Shown one piece after another: positions 35,400-43,822 of a stretch of 64,000 nt of DNA. The stretch covers positions 61,594-125,593 of the forward strand of contig NZ_MLCE01000017.1 in the NCBI RefSeq assembly GCF_002300165.1. Reading direction: 5' to 3'. The stretch comes from Streptomyces sp. Tue6028 (GTDB lineage Bacteria > Actinomycetota > Actinomycetes > Streptomycetales > Streptomycetaceae). The notes under the pieces are model-generated. The model was not told where the DNA came from. It was given only the letters and a program-made list of their open reading frames with translations, and made no database searches. A program made the translations under genes and the position numbers. Each line of letters opens with the position of its first letter. Positions within the stretch are counted from its first letter, which is position 1.

Positions 35400-35790
35400 C
35401 TCCGATGCGGACGTGCCCCGGCCGGGACGTGACCCCGGCACGGCGTGCCCCGGCCGGGACGTGACCGCGACCCGGACGTGCCCCCAACGGGACGTGACTC
35501 GGATCCCTACGTGCCCCGCCGGCACGCGACTTCGATCCGGACGTGCCCCGGCCGGGACGTGACCCCGGCCCGTCGTGCCCCGGCCCGGACGTGACTCGGA
35601 TCCCTACGTGCCCCGCTGGCACGCGACTTCGATCCGGACGTGCCCCGGCCGGGACGTGACCCCGGCCCGTCGTGCCCCGGCCGGGACGTGACCGCGGCCC
35701 GGATGGGACCGCTGGCCGTATGCGACCGCGGGCCGGTGGTCCGGCGGATGTGACCGCGACGCAGACATGGCCGCGGCCCGGTGCGCGCCG
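35400..35790. repeat. Minisatellite B: GACGTG-based repeats with a 97-bp higher-order unit
   Basis: Short variants of GGGACGTGACCCCGGCC recur about every 20 bases. Two nearly identical 97-bp blocks (from 35491 and 35588) differ at about one base. The composition and unit are unrelated to minisatellite A. It separates the flavohemoglobin stop from mazG. Frames on both strands run through it but have no start signals. Confidence 0.85.
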
Positions 35791-35795
35791 GTGGG

Positions 35796-36857
35796 TCAGT
35801 CGGCGTCGGGGGCGGAGCCCTCGGCCGTGCGGATCGCGTCGCGGTAGGCGCGTGCCGCCGCCCGCAGCGCCGCCTCCGGGTCGACTCCCTCGGCCTCGGC
35901 GCGCGCGGCGACGGCCAGCAGCTCGTACCCCACGCCCTCGCCGCGCGGCAGCTCGACGTCGAGGCCCGCCGTGCGCACCCTGGAGACCAGCTTCGTGGCC
36001 AGCGCCAGCCCGGGCTGACCCAGGGGCACCCCCTCGGTCACGGACGACCGCTGCTTCTCCACCGCCTTCGTGCGCAGCCAGTGCTCCTTGACCTCCTCCG
36101 GCGTCGTGGCCGTCTCCTCGCCGAACACGTGCGGATGACGGTGGATCAGCTTGGCGACGATGCCGCCGGCCACGTCGTCGATGGAGAAGGGCTCGGAGCC
36201 GTCCTCCGGCCGGCCCTCCTGCGCGATACGGGCGTGGAAGACGACCTGGAGGAGGACGTCGCCGAGCTCCTCGCGCAGCTCGTCGCGGTCACCCGCCTCG
36301 ATCGCCTCGACGAGTTCGTACGCCTCCTCGATGCCGTACTTGGCGAGGCCCTCGTGGGTCTGCCGGGACGACCAGGGGCACTCGGCACGGATGCGGTCCA
36401 TGACCTGGACGAGGTCGAGCAGCCGCGCGCCCGGCAGATCGTACGAGGCGGGCAGCAGCTCCAGGTCCGGCATCCGTATGCGGCCGGAGCCGGCCAGCCG
36501 GGCCAGGCCGTCGGTGAGCCGCGGCTCCCCCTCGCCGGTGGCGACGACGACCACGGTGCGGCCGCCGGCGCAGGCGTCGACGAGGTCCTGCGCGGTCGGG
36601 GCTCCTTCATCGACGGTGACGCCGGCGTCGCGCAGATACGGCAGCTGGGGATGCGTGCCGTCGGCGCACACGACCTGGTCGGCGTCGCGCAGCACCTGCC
36701 AGGCGGGCCAGGAGAGCAGGCCGGGCGCCACCCGGTGGCTGGTGGTGAGCAGGACGACACGGCCCGGGTCGGGGGCGGTCGGGCCGTCGGCGGCGGCCGG
36801 GTCGCCTTCGGGGCCGGGAGCGGTCGGGGCGCCGTCGAAGCTGCTGGTTGCGTTCAC
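35796..36857 (-). CDS. mazG: MazG-type nucleoside triphosphate pyrophosphohydrolase, fused to a methylase-like N-domain
   Basis: A 353-residue protein. The C-terminal MazG domain has the EExxE...ExxD metal motif, EEAYELVEAIEAGDRDELRE followed by ELGDVLLQ, and hydrolyses NTPs to NMPs, lowering aberrant nucleotides or ppGpp-linked stress. The N-terminal 130 residues resemble a reduced tetrapyrrole-methylase fold (as in YabN), without a clear SAM loop. GTG 36857 is preceded by TACGTT six bases upstream, so a leaderless transcript is possible. The N-terminal 25 residues are low complexity. Confidence 0.9.
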   Translation of the reverse strand: MNATSSFDGAPTAPGPEGDPAAADGPTAPDPGRVVLLTTSHRVAPGLLSWPAWQVLRDADQVVCADGTHPQLPYLRDAGVTVDEGAPTAQDLVDACAGGRTVVVVATGEGEPRLTDGLARLAGSGRIRMPDLELLPASYDLPGARLLDLVQVMDRIRAECPWSSRQTHEGLAKYGIEEAYELVEAIEAGDRDELREELGDVLLQVVFHARIAQEGRPEDGSEPFSIDDVAGGIVAKLIHRHPHVFGEETATTPEEVKEHWLRTKAVEKQRSSVTEGVPLGQPGLALATKLVSRVRTAGLDVELPRGEGVGYELLAVAARAEAEGVDPEAALRAAARAYRDAIRTAEGSAPDAD

Positions 36858-37042
36858 CCCTCGAACGTAACCCACGCCGCCGACGGCCCGGACAGTTGTC
36901 CACAGGCTGTGGGCGGCCGTACGGCCGGCGTTCGCGAGCCGTCCGGCCGAACCGTACGGCCGGGCCGTCCGGGGTGCCCGGCGCCACCATCTCCGGGCCC
37001 CGCGGCCCGGCCCGGCACCGGCGCGTCCGGGCCGGCGGGCCG

Positions 37043-37702
37043 CTACGCGGTCTGCTGGGTGCCCGCCGCGGTGACCTCGCGCAGCCAGGGCGTCTTCGCG
37101 TCGACGCGGCTGCTCTTCTGGACGTCCCAGGCGCCGTAGCGCGGGTTCAGGTCGACGTCGAGCTGCTTGGAGGCGGCCGACATCGCCTTCCAGAAGGCGG
37201 CCTTGCCCTCGGTGGTGTTCATGTCGGCGCCGAGGGCGGAGGCCAGCTTCTGGGCCTCGATCTCGGTGCGCAGGCTGTCCTCCAGGCGCTGCGGCGCCAC
37301 CCCGTACTGCTGGAGCCAGGCCGTCTCCAGGGCCTTCGCGCCGCCCGCCTGCTGTTCGAGGGCCGTGCGCATCTGCTGGGTGTCCTTGCGGGTCACGGTC
37401 ACGCCCGCGTTCTTCGCGGCACGGTCGAGGACCCGGTCGAGGACCATGCTGTGCAGGGTGTCGCGGGTGAGGCTGCCGGTCTTCGCGACGGCCTGCTCGT
37501 ACTGGGCGTCGTCCTGGGTGGCGGCCCGCTGCGCGTCGCGCACCTCGTTCACCCGGCTCTCCAGCTGCGCGACGGTGATCCGCTGGCCGCCGACGACGGC
37601 GGCCGCGCCCGGATGCGCGTCGCCACCGCACGCGGTGAGGAGGGGTGCCGCGGCGACGATCGCGGCGGAGAGGACGAGCGCGGTGCGACGGCGGCGGTGC
37701 AA
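37043..37702 (-). CDS. SurA N-domain-type lipoprotein (chaperone-like), TTG start
   Basis: A 219-residue secreted lipoprotein. Signal peptide LHRRRRTALVLSAAIVAAAP runs to the lipobox LLTAC. The mature part begins with VVGGQRITVAQLESRVNEVR, the N-terminal SurA-like chaperone pattern; a parvulin domain is absent, so it is not a prolyl isomerase. TTG 37702 is the likely start because GGGAGG lies five bases upstream and the signal peptide then starts normally; no ATG or GTG is suitably placed. It probably assists folding outside the membrane. Same strand as mazG, 185 bases upstream. Confidence 0.82.
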   Translation of the reverse strand: MHRRRRTALVLSAAIVAAAPLLTACGGDAHPGAAAVVGGQRITVAQLESRVNEVRDAQRAATQDDAQYEQAVAKTGSLTRDTLHSMVLDRVLDRAAKNAGVTVTRKDTQQMRTALEQQAGGAKALETAWLQQYGVAPQRLEDSLRTEIEAQKLASALGADMNTTEGKAAFWKAMSAASKQLDVDLNPRYGAWDVQKSSRVDAKTPWLREVTAAGTQQTA

Positions 37703-37858
37703 GGAAGCCTCCCGAGGAGATTGTGCGACGGTGCACAAAGTCTTGCGGTGATCGATGGTAGGCAGTGGCCCAGCTCTCGGCCACCCTTTCGACCAACGAT
37801 TCGCCCGGCCTTCGGGCACCGTCTCACTCTCACACGGGCATCACGTGTCACACGGTCG

Positions 37859-38686
37859 TCAGCCCGTGATCGCCACCGGCGCGTCCCACGCGTCCCGGTC
37901 CACGGTGATCGCGTAACCGCCGCGGGACTCCTTGCTGTTCACCATGTACTGGTGGGCGCGACTGTGGTTCGTCCACCGGTCGGCGGCGAACGGCCAGTCG
38001 GCGGTCGTGGTGTTCTGCTTGTCCCACAGCGCGTACCAGAGGTTGCCCGGCAGGTCCGTGCGGTCGCCCGCCTCGGCGACCGCCTTGGCGCTGGAGCTGC
38101 GGAAGCCGTAGAAGCCGGTGCGGTACGTCTTGGCGTGCAGCGCCTTGTCGAAGGCGCGCACATAGGTCAGCACGGCGTCGTTGCACGCCTTGTTCGTCGT
38201 GTCGTACGCCTCCATGTCCAGGTAGACCGGACTGCCGGCTTTCATGCCGAGGGCGGACGCCTTGGCGACGGCGTCCGCGCCGTCGGCGGCGCCGAGGGAC
38301 GCCGCGGTGGACGCGGTGATCTTCTCGGGGCTCGTCCCGCTCTGGCAGGACGGCTGCGCGCCGACGTACAGGGGGATGAGTTTCCAGCCCATCGTGCTGA
38401 CCGATTTGACCCAGGACGCGGTGAGGTCGGGCTGGCTGCATCCTCGGTTCTTGCCGCCCACGTAGACGGCGGCCGCGCCGTAGCAGCCGGTGTGCCACGC
38501 CTTCATCGCGGACAGCGAGGGCGCGGCGCAGGTGTCGAAGGCGCGCCCGGTGAAGGTGCGTTGCGCGGGCCAGGCGGTGGCGGCCATCGAGGTCTGCGCG
38601 GCGATCCCCGCCCCGGCGGCCACGGCGGCGCCGGCCACCGCCCATGCCACGTATCTGCGCTTCCTGGACTGCCGATGGCTGGACAT
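37859..38686 (-). CDS. Secreted glycoside-hydrolase-like protein (DUF1906/Rv2525c type)
   Basis: A 275-residue exported protein. Signal: KRRYVAWAVAGAAVAAGAGI, possibly Tat (RKRRYVAW), cleaved near AATAW. The mature TIM-barrel-like domain shows FDTCAAPSLSAMKAW, YVGGKNRGCSQPDLTASWV, GWKLIPLYVGAQP and YLDMEAYD, the last carrying the acidic residues of the DUF1906 family. Rv2525c, a homologue, affects cell-wall integrity, so a role in wall turnover is plausible. ATG 38686 has GGTGGGA upstream. Confidence 0.87.
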   Translation of the reverse strand: MSSHRQSRKRRYVAWAVAGAAVAAGAGIAAQTSMAATAWPAQRTFTGRAFDTCAAPSLSAMKAWHTGCYGAAAVYVGGKNRGCSQPDLTASWVKSVSTMGWKLIPLYVGAQPSCQSGTSPEKITASTAASLGAADGADAVAKASALGMKAGSPVYLDMEAYDTTNKACNDAVLTYVRAFDKALHAKTYRTGFYGFRSSSAKAVAEAGDRTDLPGNLWYALWDKQNTTTADWPFAADRWTNHSRAHQYMVNSKESRGGYAITVDRDAWDAPVAITG

Positions 38687-38841
38687 GAATTTCCCACCCC
38701 ATGGTTCGAATGACGGGTGCGCGCGGCACGGACCGCGCGCGGCGCACGGGCGACGGAGCGGCACGCGGACGGCACGTCACCCTCTCGTCCGGCGCGCCAC
38801 GCGTGCGGCGGGCCCACGCGTCCGACCGCACGCGCATGTCA

Positions 38842-38886
38842 CGCAGGCGCGTGTGGCGCAGGCGCGTGTGGCGCAGGCGCGTGTGG
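38842..38886. repeat. Three perfect 15-bp tandem repeats
   Basis: The unit CGCAGGCGCGTGTGG is repeated at 38842, 38857 and 38872, followed by a partial copy. It lies in the 310-base spacer between the glycoside-hydrolase-like gene and the kinase gene, which otherwise holds nothing recognisable. Confidence 0.85.
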
Positions 38887-38996
38887 CGCACGAAAACGGA
38901 TCGCAACGTGTCCGGCCGTGCCCCTCCGTTCGGGAAACCCGGCACCTTGATCATCACAAGCTTCGGCCAAGGTGGCGCAAAGAGTGCGGTGCGGTG

Positions 38997-40526
38997 TCAG
39001 CCCCGGACCTGGCCCAGCCACTCCAAGGTGCGGCGGATCTCCGCCACCATCGGATGCCCGGACCCGCGCAGCCGCTCCACGTCGTGCAGCAGCCGCGCCA
39101 GCGTGTCGTGGGCGGCGCCCCGGTCGCCGAGGGCGAGCAGCAGGTGGCCGATACGGCGGCGCACCTCCAGGGAGATCTCCGGGTCCCCGGCGACGTACTG
39201 GTTCTCGTAGTACGGCAGCAGGGCGCGGTACTCCGCGAGCGCCGCGGCGGGTTCACCGAGCTGCTCCAGGCACTGCGCGGCCTCGTAGCGGAAGCGCAGC
39301 GACTGCGGGTCGGCCTGGCCGGCCTCGGCGGCCCGCTCGTCGGCGAGCCGGCGCAGCTCGGGCAGGGCCCGCCGGTACTGGCCGTCGTCCATCAGCGTGG
39401 CCGCGTACTGCTTGCGCAGGGTCCGCACGACGGGCGAGTGCTCCCCGTGCTCGGCGGCGGCGGCCGGCAGGATCGACCCGAGGATGTCCACGGCCTGCGT
39501 GATGCGCCCCTCGCCCAGCAGCCGCTTCACCTCGTCCACGGCACCCGCGACATCGGCCCGCTCCACGGCGGGCGGGGCCTGCGGCTGCGGCTGCGGCGCC
39601 GGGATGCGCGCCCGGTCCGGCCATGGCGCGTGCGGGCGCAGGAAGGGGCGGGTGGGGTCGAGCGGGGCGCCGGTGGGCATACCGCGCGCGGGCAGCAGCG
39701 GCAGCAGCTGCTCGTACGTCTCCTGCGCCGAACCCGGCCTGTGCTGCGGGTCCTTGGACAGCAGCCGCAGCACGAGGCTCTCCAGGGCGGGCGGCACCTC
39801 GGGGCGCAGCCGGCGCACCGGGAGCGGCGGCTCGTAGAGGTGCCGGTGCAGCACGCCGAGCGCCGTCGAACCCGAGAACGGCACGTCCCCGCTGAGCAGT
39901 TCGTGCAGCAGCACGCCCAGCGCGTACAGGTCCGTGTACGGGCCGACGGCGCCGCCCATCGCCTGCTCGGGGGCCATGTAGGCGGGGCTGCCGATGGGTG
40001 AGCCGGTGTGCGTCAGACGCGTGGTGTCGGTGTCCATGACGGACGCGACGCCCAGGTCGAGGACGGTGACCGTGCCGTCCTGCTTGACCATCACGTTCCG
40101 CGGCTTCAGGTCGCGGTGCACGATCGGGACGGCGTGCACCGCGGACAGCACGGCGCACAGCTGCGCGGCGACCGCGACGGCCCACTGCCACGGGTAGGGG
40201 TCGTGCTCGGCGAGGTGGTCGGAGAGGTCGGCCCCGTCGACGTACTGCATGACGAGGAACAGCTCCTCGCCCTCGCTGCCCGCGTCGTGGACCGTGACCA
40301 GACCGGGGTGGTCGACCTGCGCCGTGACCCGGCATTCGCGCACGAAGCGGCGGCGCAGCTCGTCGGCCTCCTGGCCCGCGACCTTGTCCGGCCGCAGGAG
40401 CTTCACCGCCACCCGCCGGTCCAGACGCTGGTCGTAGGCCGTCCACACCTGGCCCATGCCGCCCTGCCCGATCAGCGTGGACAGCTCGTACCGGTCCGCG
40501 ACCACACGTCCTGTCGCCACGCTCAC
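38997..40526 (-). CDS. Soluble Ser/Thr protein kinase with TPR-like C-terminus
   Basis: A 509-residue Hanks-type kinase. Glycine loop IGQGGMGQVW, catalytic Lys42 in AVKLL, Asp139 in HRDLKPRN; the metal motif is DLG (D157), not the usual DFG; APE is intact. After the kinase domain (1-270) comes a Pro/Gln linker and a helical TPR-like region (330-509) for protein contacts. There is no membrane segment, unlike PASTA kinases. GTG 40526 overlaps the upstream stop as GTGA, coupling it to the membrane-protein gene. The partner likely anchors or feeds the kinase. Confidence 0.92.
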   Translation of the reverse strand: MSVATGRVVADRYELSTLIGQGGMGQVWTAYDQRLDRRVAVKLLRPDKVAGQEADELRRRFVRECRVTAQVDHPGLVTVHDAGSEGEELFLVMQYVDGADLSDHLAEHDPYPWQWAVAVAAQLCAVLSAVHAVPIVHRDLKPRNVMVKQDGTVTVLDLGVASVMDTDTTRLTHTGSPIGSPAYMAPEQAMGGAVGPYTDLYALGVLLHELLSGDVPFSGSTALGVLHRHLYEPPLPVRRLRPEVPPALESLVLRLLSKDPQHRPGSAQETYEQLLPLLPARGMPTGAPLDPTRPFLRPHAPWPDRARIPAPQPQPQAPPAVERADVAGAVDEVKRLLGEGRITQAVDILGSILPAAAAEHGEHSPVVRTLRKQYAATLMDDGQYRRALPELRRLADERAAEAGQADPQSLRFRYEAAQCLEQLGEPAAALAEYRALLPYYENQYVAGDPEISLEVRRRIGHLLLALGDRGAAHDTLARLLHDVERLRGSGHPMVAEIRRTLEWLGQVRG

Positions 40527-41140
40527 CCCCGGTCCCTGCCGTCCCTGCCGTCGTCCTGATGTCCGTCGTGCTTGCGCAGATAGTCACTGAGCTCGTCGAG
40601 CTCCGCCCGCACCTGGTCGATCCGCGCGGGCGCGTGCCGCTGGGGCGGCGCCGTCGTCGCGGGCGGCGGCGTCGGCCGGGGCATCGGCGGCGGCGTGTGC
40701 GGTCCCTGGGTCTGCGGAACCGTCGTCGCGGTGTACGGGGACTGCGGGTAGCCGTACGCCTGCGGCGGGGGCTGGTGCGGTACGTAGCCCGGGAAGCGGA
40801 GCTGGTGGAAGTGGCGTATGTCCGCCGCCAGGTAGTACGCGATCTCGGCGACCAGCGAGCCGAGGAGCAGCGCCATGCCCGTCCAGCCGCCCGGCGTGTG
40901 GACCTCCTCGCCGGGCTCGGTGCCCAGCAGGACGAGGCTGAGGACCAGAGCCGCGATGGAGGCGACGAACAGCCCCCAGTCGACCGACTTCCGCGTCACG
41001 ATCGCCAGGCGCAGCATCATCGTCCAGGCCAGCAGGCCGAGGGTGAACACGGAGATCACCACGAAGAACACGCGCAGGAAGACCAGCCACCCGGTAGGGG
41101 GTGGTGATTTCACCGGCTGCGCCTGGCCGTGGCCTTGCAT
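40523..41140 (-). CDS. Membrane protein coupled to the Ser/Thr kinase
   Basis: A 205-residue protein with three membrane segments (WLVFLRVFFVVISVFTLGLL; LFVASIAALVLSLVLLG; MALLLGSLVAEIAYYLA) and a proline-rich cytoplasmic tail ending in a charged stretch (IDQVRAELDELSDYLRKHDG). The stop overlaps the kinase start by four bases. The tail may bind the kinase TPR region or be its substrate. ATG 41140 has CAGGAGC upstream. Confidence 0.8.
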   Translation of the reverse strand: MQGHGQAQPVKSPPPTGWLVFLRVFFVVISVFTLGLLAWTMMLRLAIVTRKSVDWGLFVASIAALVLSLVLLGTEPGEEVHTPGGWTGMALLLGSLVAEIAYYLAADIRHFHQLRFPGYVPHQPPPQAYGYPQSPYTATTVPQTQGPHTPPPMPRPTPPPATTAPPQRHAPARIDQVRAELDELSDYLRKHDGHQDDGRDGRDRG

Positions 41141-41489
41141 GGCTGCTCCTGGAGGCCTGATGAGGACGGACGTACGAGTTCGGATCCGAGCGTATAGGCC
41201 GACAAGGACAAGCGGTTAAGGGTTGCGCCGAACCGTTGTCGTGCTGATCACATCGCGCCGTCCCGCAACACCCGCGCAGGCCACGACGGAAGTCCGCGTT
41301 CCGTCGGCCCGCCGTGCCCGGACCGACCGTCGGCTGCGCGCCGGACCGCCCGTCCGCGGTGGCCGGACCGCGCGCGGAGCCGATGAAACCCCTTGTGCGG
41401 AGCGGCCTCACCGCGTGCGCCGACCTGGCCTTCCCCGTGCCGGAATCCAACGGGCCGTCAGTGCGGCGCGCCATCAGTCCGCCGCGCCA
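41141..41489. other. Spacer upstream of the kinase operon; no gene seen
   Basis: Contains the presumed kinase-operon promoter near the gene start and a 16-bp duplication (CGCGCCATCAGTCCG-type) at about 41463-41494 that runs into the end of the methyltransferase gene. No other structure seen. Confidence 0.45.
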
Positions 41490-43520
41490 TCAGTCCGGCG
41501 CGACCGTCCCGTCCGTCAGGCCGTCGTACATGCCGCGCACCAGCTGCTCGCCGAGCCGGCCCGCGCGCCGCAGCGCGTCCTCGAACTCGGCCAGCGCGCG
41601 GAAGCGTTCGCCGTAGCGGCGCTGCTCGTCGAGCGGCAGCCTGGGCAGCTGGAGACGGCGCACGTCCAGCCTGGTCGCGGTGGACGCGTAGCTGCTGGCC
41701 TGCCGGTTGTTGGCGGTGCCGCGCAGGAAGCCGGCCAGGAACCACGGGTCGAGCGCGGCCGGGTCGGGCCGCAGGAGCGTGAGGTTGCGCCCCAGGGCGG
41801 CGCCCGCCGTGCGTTCGTCCACCACGCGCGCGACGGACCCTCCGCCGAGCACGGGCACGACGACGTCCCCCGCCTCGACCAGTACGGCTTCCTCCTCGCC
41901 CTCCGGCAGCGTCCCGGACGGGTCGGTTCCGGCGAGCACGTCGTGGTCGGTGAGCACCGGCACGCGCGCGGGCGCGCCGTTACCGCCCGTACGCAGCACC
42001 AGCGCACCCCCGCGGGCGAGTTCGCCGACGGTGATGAGGGGCCAGCGTGCGGGCTGGGCGCCCTGGGCCTTCGGGGGCGTCAGGTCGGCGGTGAGTCGCA
42101 GGGTCTCACCGAGCCGTTCCCGCACGCCGACCAGCTGCTCGGTGCCGCCGCCCGAGGCGGCGGGCGGCAGATGGCGGGCCGGCGCCAGGTCGACGTCGTC
42201 GTCGAGGAGTTCGATGACGGGTACCGCGCGGCTGAATCCCGGCTCCTCCCGCACGCTGCCGGTGCGCTCGAAGGGCCGCCACGCGTCGAGCACCGCCGTC
42301 CGCACGGCCTGCCAGTCCAGGCCGGCCCGCCCGTCGCCGGCCGACGCGCCGACGTCCACCAGCAGCAACTCGGGCTGCGCGGGCGCCTTCTCGGGACGGC
42401 GCAGCACCCACACGTGGAGCGGGATGTTGTACGGCGGCGCCGCTCCGACCGGCAGGGCGATCACCGCGCGCAGCGCCCCGCGGCGCAGCAGGTCGGCGCG
42501 GATACGGCGGCCCGAGCGGCGGGAGGCCGCGGCCGGGGGCATCAGCAGCACCGCGCTGCCGCCGTCCTTGAGGTGGGCCAGCGCGTGCTGCACCCAGGCC
42601 AGTTCCGACTCCGTACGGGCCGGGAAGCCGTACTCCCAGCGGGCGTCGTAGGCGAGTTCGTCGTGCCCCCAGTTGCGCTCGTTGAACGGCGGGTGGCACA
42701 GGACGGCGTCGGCCCTGAGCGCGGGATACGCGTCGGCGCGCAGGCTGTCCCCGGAGGCGGTGCGGACGGCGGCCTTCCCCTGGAGGGCGAGCCTCAGCGC
42801 GGACAGCGCCGCCAGTTCGGGTGCGCTGTCCTGCCCGTACAGCTCCTGGTCCGGTCTCGGCGCCACGGCCCGCAGGAGCGCGCCGGTGCCGCACGCGGGG
42901 TCGAACACCGTACGCGCCGGTCCCGCGAGCTCCGCCATCAGCGAGGCGAGGTCGCCCGGAGTGAGCGTGTACTGGCGCGGGTTGGCGTCCAGGTGCCGCC
43001 CCAGCAGGAACTCGTACGTCTGCCGCGCGCCCAGCTCGGCGGCGAGCTCGGCGGCACCGCGCAGGAGCGGGGCCGAGGGCAGCAGTTCGGGACCGGTCGG
43101 GGTGTGCACGGCGCGGTCGCGGGGCGCGCCGAAGCGGGGGGTGACGACCTGGTCGAGCGCGGCGGGCAGCAGTGCGGCGAGGCGCTCGTCGGAGCCCGCG
43201 CTCAGCTCCAGCCAGTCGGTGGGCCGGTCGTGGATGAGCAGCAGGACGCAGCCGGCGTGCACGAGGGCGGTGACCGGGCCCTGCGGGTGTCCGGCGAGCT
43301 GCTGCCAGACGCGTTCGCGCAGCGGGACCTCGGCGAGCTTGCCCTGCTCGCGCAGCCACGCCTCGACCTCGGCGAGCGCGAAGGAGGGGCTGGTCTCGGT
43401 GCCGCCGACGGGCTTGGGGAAGTCGGCGTGGCGCCGCCGCCAGTTGCTGACGGCGGCGCGGCCGACCCCGGCGAGCCGCGCGATCCCGGCAGCGGTCACC
43501 TCTGTCGCGTTGTCCTGCAC
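41490..43520 (-). CDS. Orphan N6-adenine methyltransferase-like protein with HTH and S-like tail
   Basis: A 676-residue protein. N-terminal HTH (IARLAGVGRAAVSNWRRRH), HsdM-like helical region, and SAM motif I VFDPACGTGALLRAV. Motif IV reads CHPPFNERN: the catalytic Asn/Asp of (N/D/S)PP(Y/F) is His. The last 200 residues resemble an HsdS half (LDVRRLQLPRLPLDEQRRYG). There is no restriction subunit nearby. It may methylate with altered chemistry, bind DNA without methylating, or be a regulator. GTG 43520 has GAGGGGAG eight bases upstream. The 3' end carries the 16-bp duplication noted beside it. Confidence 0.85.
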   Translation of the reverse strand: MQDNATEVTAAGIARLAGVGRAAVSNWRRRHADFPKPVGGTETSPSFALAEVEAWLREQGKLAEVPLRERVWQQLAGHPQGPVTALVHAGCVLLLIHDRPTDWLELSAGSDERLAALLPAALDQVVTPRFGAPRDRAVHTPTGPELLPSAPLLRGAAELAAELGARQTYEFLLGRHLDANPRQYTLTPGDLASLMAELAGPARTVFDPACGTGALLRAVAPRPDQELYGQDSAPELAALSALRLALQGKAAVRTASGDSLRADAYPALRADAVLCHPPFNERNWGHDELAYDARWEYGFPARTESELAWVQHALAHLKDGGSAVLLMPPAAASRRSGRRIRADLLRRGALRAVIALPVGAAPPYNIPLHVWVLRRPEKAPAQPELLLVDVGASAGDGRAGLDWQAVRTAVLDAWRPFERTGSVREEPGFSRAVPVIELLDDDVDLAPARHLPPAASGGGTEQLVGVRERLGETLRLTADLTPPKAQGAQPARWPLITVGELARGGALVLRTGGNGAPARVPVLTDHDVLAGTDPSGTLPEGEEEAVLVEAGDVVVPVLGGGSVARVVDERTAGAALGRNLTLLRPDPAALDPWFLAGFLRGTANNRQASSYASTATRLDVRRLQLPRLPLDEQRRYGERFRALAEFEDALRRAGRLGEQLVRGMYDGLTDGTVAPD

Positions 43521-43822
43521 CCGCCGGCTCCCCTCGTTCTGGTCTGTCGCGCCCGGGCCACGCGGCCCCTCGCCCTGTGCACCCATGCGGCCCCGGTCTT
43601 CGCGGCTCTGGTCCGTGAAGCGTCCTCGCCTGTGACGCCGAGCATACCGGCGTACGCAAGATCTACCCCTTCACAGGCGTGTACACATCCTTTCTCGTGA
43701 ACTGTGTTGACTCGGTTCACACACTCTGTTCTTATTGACCCATCGAACGGGCGAGCCGCCGGAACGAGCCGGCAACTCCGTGCGTTCGAGGGATCTGTTC
43801 ACAGCCAGGGGAGGGCACAGTC
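43521..43822. promoter_or_regulatory. Divergent promoter region with a spaced inverted repeat
   Basis: GTGAAC (43697-43702) and GTTCAC (43715-43720) form inverted arms 12 bases apart, overlapping a promoter-like TTGACT (43707-43712) / TCTTAT (43730-43735), 17-base spacing, for the rightward secreted-protein gene. GGGAGG at about 43808 is its ribosome binding site. Confidence 0.5.

Noticed and set aside
33765..35790. CRISPR array
   Set aside because: Whole units are repeated without unique spacers between conserved repeats, and no cas gene is nearby.
41490..43520. A complete type I restriction-modification system
   Set aside because: There is no HsdR gene and motif IV is altered; the protein stands alone.
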